Assembly: GCA_027422505.1 (NCBI GenBank)
Contig: JAPQWV010000123.1
Coordinates: 372,001 to 436,000, forward strand
Origin: Craterostigma plantagineum
Taxonomy: Eukaryota; Streptophyta; Magnoliopsida; Lamiales; Linderniaceae
Length of the DNA stretch: 64,000 nucleotides
Direction: 5' to 3'
Below are positions 12,227 to 23,683 of the stretch, piece after piece (positions within the stretch are counted from its first letter, which is position 1; every line of letters begins with the position of its first letter). Made by a program: the position numbers and the translations under genes. A model generated the notes under the pieces. It searched no databases and was not told the DNA's origin. It saw only the letters and a list, made by a program, of their open reading frames with translations.

Positions 12227-12505
12227 CCTTTTTAGGCGTGATAACATCCCTCGAGTATTAATTTTGCAATGAAGTGACGGTGTTACTTTCCACTCTCAAC
12301 ACCTATGGATTTCGGAAATCTCAATTTTGTATAAAATCACATGAATAGTGCTCCGTACTATATATATTTCGTTAAAAATACGCGACATCTAGGACTGCGA
12401 CGTTCACGAACTGCATGGTTTCCGAGCAACTCGCGGGTCTTTGTTGCATACTTTCATTACATTTTCACCCGTACAAGCAAAACAACTACGCTCAATTAAC
12501 TAAAT

Positions 12506-12624
12506 GGGTGCGATCATACCAGCACTAATGCACCGGATGCCGTCAGAACTCCGACGTTAAGCATGCTTGGGCGAGAGTAATACTAGGATGGTTGACCCCC
12601 TGGGAAGTCCTCGTGTTGCACCCC
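12506..12624 (+). rRNA. 5S rRNA copy, type D'
   Basis: Type D' with GATGCCGTC and GCATGC. Closes the second 6-mer. Confidence 0.83.
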
Positions 12625-12902
12625 TTTTTTACGCGTGATAACATCCCTCTGACATTAATTTTGCAATGAAGTGACGGTGTTACTTTCCACTCTCAACACC
12701 TATGGATTTCGGAAATCTCAATTTTGTATAAAATCACATGAATAGTGCTCCGTACTATATATATTTCGCTGAAAATACGCGACATCTAGGACTGCGACGT
12801 TCACGAACTGACGTGGTTTCCGAGCAACTCGCGGGTCTTTATTGCTTACTTTCATTACATTTTACCCGTACATGCAAAACAAGTACGCTCAATTAACTAA
12901 AT

Positions 12903-13020
12903 GGGTGCGATCATACCAGCACTAATGCACCGGATCCATCAGAACTCCGAAGTTAAGCATGCTTGGGTGAGAATAGTACTAGGATGGGTGACCCCCTGGG
13001 AAGTCCTCGTGTTGCACCCC
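12903..13020 (+). rRNA. 5S rRNA copy, type A
   Basis: First unit of the first 11-unit higher-order repeat. Confidence 0.85.
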
Positions 13021-13296
13021 TTTTTTAACGCGTGATAACATCCCTCCGACATTAATTTTGCAATGAAGTGACGGTGTTACTTTCCACTCTCAACACCTAT
13101 GGATTTCGAAAATCTCAATTTTGTATAAAATCACATGAATAGTGCTCCGTACTATATATATTTCGCTGAAAATACGCGACATCTAGGACTGCGACGTTCA
13201 CGAACTGACGTGGTTCCCGAGCAACGCGCCGGTCTTTGTTGCATAGTTTCATTACATTTTCACCCGTACAAGCAAAACAACTACGCTCAATTAACT

Positions 13297-13411
13297 GCGA
13301 TCATACCAGCACTAATGCACCGGATGCCATCAGAACTCCGAAGTTGAGCATGCTTGGGCGAGAGTAATACTAGGATGGTTGACCCCCTGGGAAGTCCTCG
13401 TGTTGCACCCC
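13297..13411 (+). rRNA. 5S rRNA copy, type B
   Basis: Type B with TTGAGC and CCCCATTTTTTT tail. Confidence 0.8.
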
Positions 13412-13692
13412 ATTTTTTTACGCGTGATAACATCCCTCGAGTATCAATTTTGCAATGAAGTGACGGTGTCACTTTCCACTCTCAACACCTATGGATTTCG
13501 GAAATCTCAATTTTGTATAAAATCACATGAATTGTGCTCCGTACTATATATATTTCGTTAAAAATACGCGACATCTAGGACTACGACGTTCACGAACTGA
13601 CGTGGTTTCCGAGCAACTCGCGGGTCTTTATTGCTTACTTTCATTACATTTCTACCCGTACATGCAAAACAAGTACGCTCAATTAACTAAAT

Positions 13693-13809
13693 GGGTGCGA
13701 TCATACCAGCACTAATGCACCGGATCCATCAGAACTCCGAAGTTAAGCATGCTTGGGCGAGAGTAATACTAGGATGGTGACCCCCTGGGAAGTCCTCCTG
13801 TTGCACCCC
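13693..13809 (+). rRNA. 5S rRNA copy, mosaic A with C/B-like 3' half
   Basis: GGATCCATC with GCATGC, then GGGCGAGAGTAAT and GGATGGTGACC. Confidence 0.8.
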
Positions 13810-14088
13810 CCTTTTTTACGCGTGATAACATCCCGGAGTATTAATTTTGCAATGAAGTGACGGTGTCACTTTCCACTCTCAAACCTATGAATTTCGCAAA
13901 TCTCAATTTTGTAAAAAATCACATGAATTGTGCTCCATACTATATATATTTCGCTGAAAATACGCGACATCTAGGACTGCGACGTTCACGAACTGACGTG
14001 GTTTCCGAGCAACTCGCGGGTCTTTATTGCTTACTTTCATTACATTTTTACCCGTACATGCAAAACAAGTACGCTCAATTAACTAAAT

Positions 14089-14206
14089 GGGTGCGATCAT
14101 ACCAGCACTAATGCACCGGATCCATCAGAACTCCGAAGTTAAGCATGCTTGGGTGAGAATAGTACTAGGATGGGTGACCCCCTGGGAAGTCCTCGTGTTG
14201 CACCCC
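14089..14206 (+). rRNA. 5S rRNA copy, type A
   Basis: Full-length type A. Confidence 0.85.
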
Positions 14207-14482
14207 TTTTTTTACGCGTGATAACATCCCTCAGACATTAATTTTGCAATGAAGTGACGGTGTTACTTTCCACTCTCAACACCTATGGATTTCGAAAATC
14301 TCAATTTTGTATAAAATCACATGAATAGTGCTCCGTACTATATATATTTCGCTGAAAATACGCGACATCTAGGACTGCGACGTTCACGAACTGACGTGGT
14401 TCCCGAGCAACACGCCGGTCTTTGTTGCATAGTTTCATTACATTTTCACCCGTACAAGCAAAACAACTACGCTCAATTAACT

Positions 14483-14596
14483 GCGATCATACCAGCACTA
14501 ATGCACCGGATGCCATCAGAATCCGAAGTTAAGCATGCTTGGGCGAGAGTAATACTAGGATGGTTGACCCCCTGGGAAGTCCTCGTGTTGCACCCC
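14483..14596 (+). rRNA. 5S rRNA copy, type B
   Basis: One base lost at AGAATCCG. Downstream spacer has GTGCTAACATC. Confidence 0.8.
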
Positions 14597-14877
14597 CTTT
14601 TTTTACGCGTGCTAACATCCCTCGAGTATCAATTTTGCAATGAAGTGACGGTGTCACTTTCCACTCTCAACACCTATGGATTTCGGAAATCTCAATTTTG
14701 TATAAAATCACATGAATTGTGCTCCGTACTATATATATTTCGTTAAAAATACGCGACATCTAGGACTACGACGTTCACGAACTGACGTGGTTTCCGAGCA
14801 ACTCGCGGGTCTTTATTGCTTACTTTCATTACATTTTTACCCGTACATGCAAAACAAGTACGCTCAATTAACTAAAT

Positions 14878-14962
14878 GGGTGCGATCATACCAGCATTAA
14901 TGCACCGGATCCATCAGAACTCCGAAGTTAAGCATGCTTGGGTGAGAATAGTACTAGGATGG
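14878..14962 (+). pseudogene. Truncated 5S copy, type A, 3' third deleted
   Basis: After AGTACTAGGATGG the sequence jumps straight into the spacer at TGTTACTTTCCACTC. The end of the gene, its T terminator and the first part of the spacer are missing, so it cannot give a 5S rRNA. The same junction recurs in the copies at 19142, 49464 and 53734. Confidence 0.9.
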
Positions 14963-15186
14963 TGTTACTTTCCACTCTCAACACCTATGGATTTCGAAAA
15001 TCTCAATTTTGTATAAAATCACATGAATAGTGCTCCGTACTATATATATTTCGTTAAAATACGCGACATCTAGGACTGCGACGTTCACGAACTGGCGTGG
15101 TTCCGAGCAACTCGCGGGTCTTTGTTGCATACTTTCATTACATTTTCACCCGTACAAGCAAAACAACTACGCTCAATTAACTAAAT

Positions 15187-15302
15187 GGGTGCGATCATAC
15201 CAGCACTAATGCACCGGATCCATCAGAACTCCGAAGTTAAGCATGCTTGGGCGAGAGTAATACTAGGATGGTGACCCCTGGGAAGTCCTCGTGTTGCACC
15301 CC
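15187..15302 (+). rRNA. 5S rRNA copy, mosaic
   Basis: GGATCCATC with TTAAGCATGC, GGGCGAGAGTAAT and GGATGGTGACCCC (two bases lost in this region). Confidence 0.8.
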
Positions 15303-15580
15303 CTTTTTTACGCGTGATAACATCCCTCGACATTAATTTTGCAATGAAGTGACGGTGTTACTTTCCACTCTCAACACCTATGGATTTCGGAAATCTCAAT
15401 TTTGTATAAAATCACATGAATAGTGCTCCGTACTATATATATTTCGTTAAAATACGCGACATCTAGGACTGCGACGTTCACGAACTGGCGTGGTTTCCGA
15501 GCAACTCGCGGGTCTTTGTTGCATACTTTCATTACATTTTCACCCGTACAAGCAAAACAACTACGCTCAATTAACTAAAT

Positions 15581-15697
15581 GGGTGCGATCATACCAGCAC
15601 TAATGCACCGGATGCCATCAGAACTCCGAAGTTAAGCATGCTTGGGCGAGAGTAATACTAGGATGGTGACCCCTGGGAAGTCCTCGTGTTGCACCCC
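15581..15697 (+). rRNA. 5S rRNA copy, mosaic
   Basis: GGATGCC, GAAGTTAAGCATGC, GGGCGAGAGTAAT, GGATGGTGACCCC. Confidence 0.8.
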
Positions 15698-15975
15698 TTT
15701 TTTACGCGTGATAACATCCCTCTGACATTAATTTTGCAATGAAGTGACGGTGTTACTTTCCACTCTCAACACCTATGAATTTCGCAAATCTCAATTTTGT
15801 AAAAATCACATGAATTGTGCTCCATACTATATATATTTCGCTGAAAATACGCGACATCTAGGACTGCGACGTTCACGAACTGGCGTGGTTTCCGAGCAAC
15901 TCGCGGGTCTTTATTGCTTACTTTCATTACATTTTTACCCGTACATGCAAAACAAGTACGCTCAATTAACTAAAT

Positions 15976-16093
15976 GGGTGCGATCATACCAGCACTAATG
16001 CACCGGATCCATCAGAACTCCGAAGTTAAGCATGCTTGGGTGAGAATAGTACTAGGATGGGTGACCCCCTGGGAAGTCCTCCTGTTGCACCCC
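15976..16093 (+). rRNA. 5S rRNA copy, type A
   Basis: Type A, TCCTCCTG variant. The next spacer has GCAATGAAGACGG (TG lost), shared with about 20400. Confidence 0.85.
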
Positions 16094-16370
16094 TTTTTTA
16101 CGCGTGATAACATCCCTCAGACATTAATTTTGCAATGAAGACGGTGTTACTTTCCACTCTCAACACCTATGGATTTCGAAAATCTCAATTTTGTATAAAA
16201 TCACATGAATAGTGCTCCGTACTATATATATTTCGCTAAAAATACGCGACATCTAGGACTGCGACGTTCACGAACTGGCGTGGTTCCCGAGCAACGCGCC
16301 GGTCTTTGTTGCATACTTTCATTACATTTTCACCCGTACAAGCAAAACAACTACGCTCAATTAACTAAAT

Positions 16371-16489
16371 GGGTTCGATCATACCAGCACTAATGCACCG
16401 GATGCCATCAGAACTCCGACGTTAAGCGTGCTTGGGCGAGAGTAATACTAGGATAGGTGACCCCCTGGGAAGTCCTTGTGTTGCACCCC
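16371..16489 (+). rRNA. 5S rRNA copy, type C
   Basis: Type C with GGGTTCGATC at the 5' end. Confidence 0.82.
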
Positions 16490-16770
16490 CCTTTTTTAGG
16501 CGTGATAACATCCCTCGAGTATTAATTTTGCAATGAAGTGACGGTGTTACTTTCCACTCTCAATACCTATGGATTTCGGAAATCTCACTTTTGTATAAAA
16601 TCACATGAATAGTGCTCCGTACTATATATATTTCGTTAAAAATACGGGACATCTAGGACTGCGACGTTCACGAACTGGCATGGTTTCCGAGCAACTCGCG
16701 GGTCTTTGTTGCATACTTTCATTACATTTTCACCCGTACAAGCAAAACAACTACGCTCAATTAACTAAAT

Positions 16771-16889
16771 GGGTGCGATCATACCAGCACTAATGCACCG
16801 GATGCCATCAGAACTCCGACGTTAAGCATGCTTGGGCGAGAGTAATACTAGGATGGTTGACCCCCTGGGAAGTCCTCGTGTTGCACCCC
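16771..16889 (+). rRNA. 5S rRNA copy, type D'
   Basis: Type D' with GCATGC. Closes the first 11-mer. Confidence 0.83.
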
Positions 16890-17168
16890 TTTTTTACGCG
16901 TGATAACATCCCTCTGACATTAATTTTGCAATGAAGTGACGGTGTTACTTTCCACTCTCAACACCTATGGATTTCGGAAATCTCAATTTTGTATAAAATC
17001 ACATGAATAGTGCTCCGTACTATATATATTTCGCTGAAAATACGCGACATCTAGGACTGCGACGTTCACGAACTGACGTGGTTTCCGAGCAACTCGCGGG
17101 TCTTTATTGCTTACTTTCATTACATTTTTACCCGTACATGCAAAACAAGTACGCTCAATTAACTAAAT

Positions 17169-17286
17169 GGGTGCGATCATACCAGCACTAATGCACCGGA
17201 TCCATCAGAACTCCGAAGTTAAGCATGCTTGGGTGAGAATAGTACTAGGATGGGTGACCCCCTGGGAAGTCCTCGTGTTGCACCCC
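17169..17286 (+). rRNA. 5S rRNA copy, type A
   Basis: First unit of the second 11-mer. Confidence 0.85.
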
Positions 17287-17561
17287 TTTTTTACGCGTGA
17301 TAACATCCCTCCGACATTAATTTTGCAATGAAGTGACGGTGTTACTTTCCACTCTCAACACCTATGGATTTCGAAAATCTCAATTTTGTATAAAATCACA
17401 TGAATAGTGCTCCGTACTATATATATTTCGCTGAAAATACGCGACATCTAGGACTGCGACGTTCACGAACTGACGTGGTTCCCGAGCAACGCGCCGGTCT
17501 TTGTTGCATAGTTTCATTACATTTTCACCCGTACAAGCAAAACAACTACGCTCAATTAACT

Positions 17562-17676
17562 GCGATCATACCAGCACTAATGCACCGGATGCCATCAGAA
17601 CTCCGAAGTTGAGCATGCTTGGGCGAGAGTAATACTAGGATGGTTGACCCCCTGGGAAGTCCTCGTGTTGCACCCC
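17562..17676 (+). rRNA. 5S rRNA copy, type B
   Basis: Type B with TTGAGC and CCCCATTTTTTT tail. Confidence 0.8.
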
Positions 17677-17957
17677 ATTTTTTTACGCGTGATAACATCC
17701 CTCGAGTATCAATTTTGCAATGAAGTGATGGTGTCACTTTCCACTCTCAACACCTATGGATTTCGGAAATCTCAATTTTGTATAAAATCACATGAATTGT
17801 GCTCCGTACTATATATATTTCGTTAAAAATACGCGACATCTAGGACTGCGACGTTCACGAACTGACGTGGTTTCCGAGCAACTCGCGGGTCTTTATTGCT
17901 TACTTTCATTACATTTCTACCCGTACATGCAAAACAAGTACGCTCAATTAACTAAAT

Positions 17958-18074
17958 GGGTGCGATCATACCAGCACTAATGCACCGGATCCATCAGAAC
18001 TCCGAAGTTAAGCATGCTTGGGTGAGAATAATACTAGGATGGGTGACCCCCTGGGAAGTCCTCTGTTGCACCCC
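17958..18074 (+). rRNA. 5S rRNA copy, type A
   Basis: Type A with GAATAATACTAGG and one base lost at TCCTCTGTTG. Confidence 0.83.
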
Positions 18075-18353
18075 TTTTTTTACGCGTGATAACATCCCTC
18101 GACATTAATTTTGCAATGAAGTGACGGTGTCACTTTCCACTCTCAACACCTATGAATTTCGCAAATCTCAATTTTGTAAAAAATCACATGAATTGTGCTC
18201 CATACTATATATATTTCGCTGAAAATACGCGACATCTAGGACTGCGACGTTCACGAACTGACGTGGTTTCCGAGCAACTCGCGGGTCTTTATTGCTTACT
18301 TTCATTACATTTTTACCCGTACATGCAAAACAAGTACGCTCAATTAACTAAAT

Positions 18354-18471
18354 GGGTGCGATCATACCAGCACTAATGCACCGGATCCATCAGAACTCCG
18401 AAGTTAAGCATGCTTGGGTGAGAATAGTACTAGGATGGGTGACCCCCTGGGAAGTCCTCGTGTTGCACCCC
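18354..18471 (+). rRNA. 5S rRNA copy, type A
   Basis: Full-length type A. Confidence 0.85.
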
Positions 18472-18745
18472 TTTTTTTACGCGTGATAACATCCCTCAGA
18501 CATTAATTTTGCAATGAAGTGACGGTGTTACTTTCCACTCTCAACACCTATGGATTTCGAAATCTCAATTTTGTATAAAATCACATGAATAGTGCTCCGT
18601 ACTATATATATTTCGCTGAAAATACGCGACATCTAGGACTGCGACGTTCACGAACTGACGTGGTTTCCGAGCAACTCGCCGGTCTTTGTTGCATACTTCA
18701 TTACATTTTCACCCGTACAAGCAAAACAACTACGCTCAATTAACT

Positions 18746-18860
18746 GCGATCATACCAGCACTAATGCACCGGATGCCATCAGAACTCCGAAGTTAAGCAT
18801 GCTTGGGCGAGAGTAATACTAGGATGGTTGACCCCCTGGGAAGTCCTCGTGTTGCACCCC
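18746..18860 (+). rRNA. 5S rRNA copy, type B
   Basis: Type B with TTAAGC. Confidence 0.8.
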
Positions 18861-19141
18861 CTTTTTTTACGCGTGATAACATCCCTCGAGTATCAATTTT
18901 GCAATGAAGTGACGGTGTCACTTTCCACTCTCAACACCTATGGATTTCGGAAATCTCAATTTTGTATAAAATCACATGAATTGTGCTCTACACTATATAT
19001 ATTTCGTTAAAAATACGCGACATCTAGGACTGCGACGTTCACGAACTGACGTGGTTTCCGAGCAACTCGCGGGTCTTTATTGCTTACTTTCATTACATTT
19101 TTACCCGTACATGCAAAACAAGTACGCTCAATTAACTAAAT

Positions 19142-19226
19142 GGGTGCGATCATACCAGCACTAATGCACCGGATCCATCAGAACTCCGAAGTTAAGCATG
19201 CTTGGGTGAGAATAGTACTAGGATGG
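19142..19226 (+). pseudogene. Truncated 5S copy, type A, 3' third deleted
   Basis: Same deletion as at 14962, followed by GTGTACGTTCC. 4,264 bp after the first such copy, matching the 11-mer period. Confidence 0.9.
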
Positions 19227-19449
19227 TGTACGTTCCACTCTCAACACCTATGGATTTCGAAAATCTCAATTTGTATAAAATCACATGAATAGTGCTCCGT
19301 ACTATATATATTTCGTTAAAAATACGCGACATCTAGGACTGCGACGTTCACGAACAAGCGTGGTTCCCGAGCAACGCGCCGGTCTTTGTTGCATATTTCA
19401 TTACATTTTCACCCGTACAAGCAAAACAACTACGCTCAATTAACTAAAT

Positions 19450-19565
19450 GGTGCGATCATACCAGCACTAATGCACCGGATGCCATCAGAATCCGACGTT
19501 AAGCATGCTTGGGCGAGAGTAATACTAGGATAGGTGACCCCCTGGGAAGTCCTGTGTTGCACCCC
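19450..19565 (+). rRNA. 5S rRNA copy, type C
   Basis: Type C with GGTGCG (one G lost), AGAATCCG, GCATGC and TCCTGTG: several single-base losses. Confidence 0.78.
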
Positions 19566-19844
19566 CTTTTTAGGCGTGATAACATCCCTCGAGTATTAAT
19601 TTTGCAATGAAGTGACGGTGTTACTTTCCACTCTCAACACCTATGGATTTCGGAAATCTCAATTTTGTATAAAATCACATGAATAGTGCTCCGTACTATA
19701 TATATTTCGTTAAAAATACGCGACATCTAGGACTGCGACGTTCACGAACTGGCGTGGTTTCCGAGCAACTCGCGGGTCTTTGTTGCATACTTTCATTACA
19801 TTTTCACCCGTACAAGCAAAACAACTACGCTCAATTAACTAAAT

Positions 19845-19963
19845 GGGTGCGATCATACCAGCACTAATGCACCGGATGCCATCAGAACTCCGAAGTTAAG
19901 CATGCTTGGGCGAGAGTAATACTAGGATGGGTGACCCCCTGGGAAGTCCTCGTGTTGCACCCC
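19845..19963 (+). rRNA. 5S rRNA copy, mosaic
   Basis: GGATGCC, GAAGTTAAGCATGC, GGGCGAGAGTAAT and an intact GGATGGGTGACC box C. One of the copies nearest to the usual plant 5S. Confidence 0.85.
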
Positions 19964-20239
19964 TTTTTTACGCGTGATAACATCCCTCTGACATTAATTT
20001 TGCAATGAAGTGACGGTGTTACTTTCACTCTCAACACCTATGAATTTCGCAAATCTCAATTTTGTAAAAAATCACATGAATTGTGCTCCATACTATATAT
20101 ATTTCGCTGAAAATACGCGACATCTAGGACTGCGACGTTCACGAACTGGCGTGGTTTCCGAGCAACTCGCGGGTTTATTGCTTACTTTCATTACATTTTT
20201 ACCCGTACATGCAAAACAAGTACGCTCAATTAACTAAAT

Positions 20240-20357
20240 GGGTGCGATCATACCAGCACTAATGCACCGGATCCATCAGAACTCCGAAGTTAAGCATGCT
20301 TGGGTGAGAATAGTACTAGGATGGGTGACCCCCTGGGAAGTCCTCCTGTTGCACCCC
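20240..20357 (+). rRNA. 5S rRNA copy, type A
   Basis: Type A, TCCTCCTG variant. Confidence 0.85.
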
Positions 20358-20634
20358 TTTTTTACGCGTGATAACATCCCTCAGACATTAATTTTGCAAT
20401 GAAGACGGTGTTACTTTCCACTCTCAACACCTATGGATTTCGAAAATCTCAATTTTGTATAAAATCACATGAATAGTGCTCCGTACTATATATATTTCGC
20501 TGAAAATACGCGACATCTAGGACTGCGACGTTCACGAACAAGGCGTGGTTCCGAGCAACGCGCCGGTCTTTGTTGCATACTTTCATTACATTTTCACCCG
20601 TACAAGCAAAACAACTACGCTCAATTAACTAAAT

Positions 20635-20751
20635 GGGTGCGATCATACCAGCACTAATGCACCGGATGCCATCAGAACTCCGACGTTAAGCATGCTTGGG
20701 CGAGAGTAATACTAGGATGGTGACCCCTGGGAAGTCCTTGTGTTGCACCCC
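20635..20751 (+). rRNA. 5S rRNA copy, type C
   Basis: Type C with GCATGC and GGATGGTGACCCC. Confidence 0.8.
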
Positions 20752-21029
20752 CTTTTTTAGGCGTGATAACATCCCTCGAGTATTATTTTGCAATGAAGTG
20801 ACGGTGTTACTTTCCACTCTCAACACCTATGGATTTCGGAAATCTCAATTTGTATAAAATCACATGAATAGTGCTCCGTACTATATATATTTCGTTAAAA
20901 ATACGCGACATCTAGGACTGCGACGTTCACGAACTGGCATGGTTTCCGAGCAACTCGCGGGTCTTTGTTGCATACTTTCATTACATTTTCACCCGTACAA
21001 GCAAAACAACTACGCTCAATTAACTAAAT

Positions 21030-21148
21030 GGGTGCGATCATACCAGCACTAATGCACCGAATGCCATCAGAACTCCGACGTTAAGCGTGCTTGGGCGAGA
21101 GTAATACTAGGATAGTTGACCCCCTGGGAAGTCCTCGTGTTGCACCCC
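21030..21148 (+). rRNA. 5S rRNA copy, type D
   Basis: GAATGCCATC and GGATAGTTGACCCC. Closes the second 11-mer. Confidence 0.83.
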
Positions 21149-21425
21149 TTTTTTACGCGTGATAACATCCCCTGACATTAATTTGCAATGAAGTGACGGT
21201 GTTACTTTCCACTCTCAACACCTATGGATTTCGGAAATCTCAATTTTGTAAAAAATCACATGAATTGTGCTCCGTACTATATATATTTCGCTGAAAATAC
21301 GCGACATCTAGGACTGCGACGTTCACGAACTGGCGTGGTTTCCGAGCAACTCGCGGGTCTTTATTGCTTACTTTCATTACATTTTTACCCGTACATGCAA
21401 AACAAGTACGCTCAATTAACTAAAT

Positions 21426-21542
21426 GGGTGCGATCATACCAGCACTAATGCACCGGATCCATCAGAACTCCGAAGTTAAGCATGCTTGGGTGAGAATAGT
21501 ACTAGGATGGGTGACCCCTGGGAAGTCCTCGTGTTGCACCCC
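21426..21542 (+). rRNA. 5S rRNA copy, type A
   Basis: Type A with one C lost at GACCCCTGG. Confidence 0.84.
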
Positions 21543-21817
21543 TTTTTTTACGCGTGATAACATCCCTCAGACATTAATTTTGCAATGAAGTGACGGTGTT
21601 ACTTTCCACTCTCAACACCTATGGATTTCGAAAATCTCAATTTGTATAAAATCACATGAATAGTGCTCCGTACTATATATATTTCGCTGAAAATACGCGA
21701 CATCTAGGACTGCGACGTTCACGAACTGACGTGGTTCCCGAGCAACACGCCGGTCTTTGTTGCATAGTTTCATTACATTTTCACCCGTACAAGCAAAACA
21801 ACTACGCTCAATTAACT

Positions 21818-21932
21818 GCGATCATACCAGCACTAATGCACCGGATGCCATCAGAACTCCGAAGTTGAGCATGCTTGGGCGAGAGTAATACTAGGATGGT
21901 TGACCCCCTGGGAAGTCCTCGTGTTGCACCCC
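21818..21932 (+). rRNA. 5S rRNA copy, type B
   Basis: Type B with TTGAGC. The next spacer has CCTATGGTTTCG (two bases short), also present at about 60967. Confidence 0.8.
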
Positions 21933-22208
21933 ATTTTTTTACGCGTGATAACATCCCTCGAGTATTAATTTTGCAATGAAGTGACGGTGTCACTTTCCAC
22001 TCTCAACACCTATGGTTTCGAAAATCTCAATTTTGTATAAAATCACATGAATAGTGCTCCGTACTATATATATTTCGCTGAAAATACGCGACATCTAGGA
22101 CTGCGACGTTCACGAACTGACGTGGTTCCCGAGCAACGCGCCGGTCTTTGTTGCATAGTTTCATTACATTTTCACCCGTACAAGCAAAACAACTACGCTC
22201 AATTAACT

Positions 22209-22323
22209 GCGATCATACCAGCACTAATGCACCGGATGCCATCAGAACTCCGAAGTTAAGCATGCTTGGGCGAGAGTAATACTAGGATGGTTGACCCCCT
22301 GGGAAGTCCTCGTGTTGCACCCC
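22209..22323 (+). rRNA. 5S rRNA copy, type B, last before the virus
   Basis: Type B with TTAAGC. Its T-tract lies about 50 bp before the viral junction. Confidence 0.8.
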
Positions 22324-22373
22324 TTTTTTTACGCGTGATAACATCCCCTGGACATTAATTTTGCAATGAAGTG

Positions 22374-22608
22374 TCTAGAGAACAAATTTTGATTGAATAC
22401 ATGGAAGAAATAAAGAAGGATATCGGAAAGAATTTTGGTATTGATATTTCCGATGTGTCTATGGGGACTTCATCAAAAGACGAAGACTTCTGTCAAGCAG
22501 GAGAAGCTCAAGACCCTTTGAGGATGATGACTTATTATCATTTGAAGACGCTATCAATAATATCACTGAAGAATCCTTCAAAGGATGAAAGGAAAAGATA
22601 TGGAATAA
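22374..22608 (+). pseudogene. Viral polyprotein C-terminal fragment, plus-strand copy
   Basis: The viral reading frame starts at TCTAGAG immediately after 5S spacer sequence; the spacer supplies GTG in place of the viral ATG. The frame reads SREQILIEYMEEIKKDIG and is acidic downstream. One base missing in a C/T run near 22516 and one A missing near 22581 break the frame; the sister copy at 61329 lacks both losses. Function of this acidic tail is unknown. Confidence 0.75.
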
Positions 22609-22671
22609 CGATGGAATGACGAGGCATCCACTAGGCGGCTAAAAATTTTAGCATGGCGACAACATAATTTA

Positions 22672-22682
22672 CTTTTATAAAG
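22672..22682 (+). promoter_or_regulatory. Candidate TATA box of the viral promoter
   Basis: CTTTTATAAAG, with a TGACG (as-1-like) motif at 22617-22621 about 55 bp upstream and a poly(A) signal 185 bp downstream, an arrangement like other caulimovirid transcript promoters. A second AT-rich candidate (TTAAAATATGG, about 22778) cannot be excluded. Confidence 0.4.
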
Positions 22683-22866
22683 TATTGGCCGACAAGAAGA
22701 ATCAAGAACGAGAACAAGATGGCCAGCTGGAATCATAAGCCTTACTGCTCTTTTGTCTTTTTACTTTTTGTGTGTCCTTAAAATATGGCCTTTCGCCATA
22801 AGTTGTGCACGCAGTTTTCACTTTGCACTCTTGTACTCTTTCCCTCTCTGTAAATTACGTTGAAAA

Positions 22867-22872
22867 AATAAA
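22867..22872 (+). terminator. Candidate viral poly(A) signal AATAAA
   Basis: AATAAA lies downstream of the promoter candidate, as expected for a terminally redundant pararetroviral transcript. It is conserved in all viral copies of the window (24175-24180 minus, 61823-61828 plus, 63139-63144 minus). Confidence 0.5.
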
Positions 22873-23020
22873 AGTTATGGTTTGCATCTACTTCTTCTCT
22901 TACAAGTAAGTTTATATTTTATCTCTTTTATAATTTTGTTTGATCAAGCCTTTATGGAAGGCTAAACCTTAACGTTAAACTACACCAAAATGCCTTAATA
23001 CTTAAATCATGGTTTTATAT

Positions 23021-23041
23021 CATATATATATATATATATAT
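23021..23041. repeat. TA microsatellite in the viral leader
   Basis: A TA run about 20 bp long. It differs in length among viral copies (shorter at about 24014-24026; longest at about 61979-61998), as expected for slippage. Confidence 0.7.
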
Positions 23042-23392
23042 TAATATGATGTAATATTTTCCTTTATAAAAATCTTTTAAAAAAAAATGATTGAAGGAAT
23101 TAAATTTTGAATAAAGGTTATAATAAAATTTGATTTCGATTAATTCTGTGTCGGCTCTTGGCTAGCCCGTGTTGCCGCAGAAAAGGCGTTGAAGGGTAAG
23201 GCTGTTACCGATTGAATTAATTGAATAAAGATGTTATTATGTAAAACTCCTTGTATTCGAGGATTTAATTTCAACAAATCACAAAACTATTTTTACCTTT
23301 TGAAGAATGGTATATAGGCTGGAATACCTTGGGTCCGAACGGGATTAGATTGTTTACAGTCTAATAACTGGACTAATAGGTTTAACAACGCC

Positions 23393-23670
23393 ACGTACCA
23401 TTATTCATTCTTATTTTCTTTTATTTTGATGTTTGGTATATCGGTTGAACTGCCTACAACCGAGACACCGATCATGGTATGAAAGTGTGACAACCTTTGG
23501 TTCAAAGTGAATTAAACTGTTTCTCAGTTTAATCACCAGATCCGATAGGTTTTGTTTGACTAAGTACCGTTATCATGGTTTGTTAGGTGGATATTGCCAC
23601 GTACCATCATCATCTTTTTGTAAAGTTTGATTTTTGTAAAAGATCCTAAAAATGGTATCAGAGCCAGGGT
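23393..23670. other. Unpaired loop between the viral inverted-repeat arms
   Basis: These 278 bases of viral leader ending with the PBS are the part not mirrored in the neighbouring arm. They match, in reverse complement, the leader at 31114-31390 of the full-length copy. Nothing coding is seen. Confidence 0.85.
23653..23668 (+). promoter_or_regulatory. Viral primer binding site, initiator tRNA-Met
   Basis: TGGTATCAGAGCCAGG matches the 3' end of plant initiator tRNA-Met, the minus-strand DNA primer of caulimovirids. Shortly after it the plus-strand piece ends and the inverted copy begins. Confidence 0.88.
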
Positions 23671-23683
23671 GGCGTTGTTAAAC

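Larger units (their letters stand above)
10527..12902 (+). repeat. 6-unit higher-order repeat, second copy
   Basis: Same type order and spacer variants, 2,376 bp. The spacer form CCTATGAATTTCGCAAATC occurs once per block (9133, 11509), fixing the phase. Confidence 0.8.
12903..17168 (+). repeat. 11-unit higher-order repeat
   Basis: Order A, B, A*, A, B, truncated A, mosaic, mosaic, A, C, D', 4,266 bp. Confidence 0.8.
17169..21425 (+). repeat. 11-unit higher-order repeat, second copy
   Basis: Same order including the truncated 5S copy in position 6 and the GAAGACGG spacer loss (about 16138 and 20401), 4,257 bp. Confidence 0.8.
2049..22370 (+). repeat. Left 5S rDNA tandem array, 52 units
   Basis: Head-to-tail units of about 397 bp, each a 5S copy of about 118 bp plus a spacer of about 279 bp. 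The spacer order is: T-tract, ACGCGTGATAACATCCC, ATTAATTTTGCAATGAAG, CACTCTCAACACCTATGGA, AATCACATGAAT, an ACTATATATATTTCG box, CATCTAGGACTGCGACG, and GTACGCTCAATTAACTAAAT just before the gene. Types: A = full 5' end GGGTGCG, GGATCCATC (one C fewer than usual), TTAAGCATGC, GGGTGAGAATAG, GGATGGGTGACC. B = lacks AAATGGGT at the 5' end, so starts GCGATC; GGATGCCATC, TT(G/A)AGCATGC, GGATGGTTGACC. C = GGATGCCATC, GACGTTAAGCGTGC, GGATAGGTGAC. D = as C but usually GAATGCCGTC and GGATAGTTGACCCCG; D' is a milder form with GGATGCC and usually GGATGGTTGACC. Gene ends here are counted to the fourth C of GCACCCC. Confidence 0.95.
22374..23392. repeat. Left arm of viral inverted repeat
   Basis: Pairs with 23671-24671 in reverse complement, with small indels (the arms differ by about 18 bp in length). 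It contains the polyprotein tail, the intergenic promoter region and most of the leader. Confidence 0.92.

Noticed and set aside
22371..22619. A separate small viral gene starting at the GTG/ATG before SREQILIEY
   Set aside because: In the better preserved copy at 63404-63892 this segment is in frame with the upstream polyprotein; the GTG here is 5S spacer sequence.
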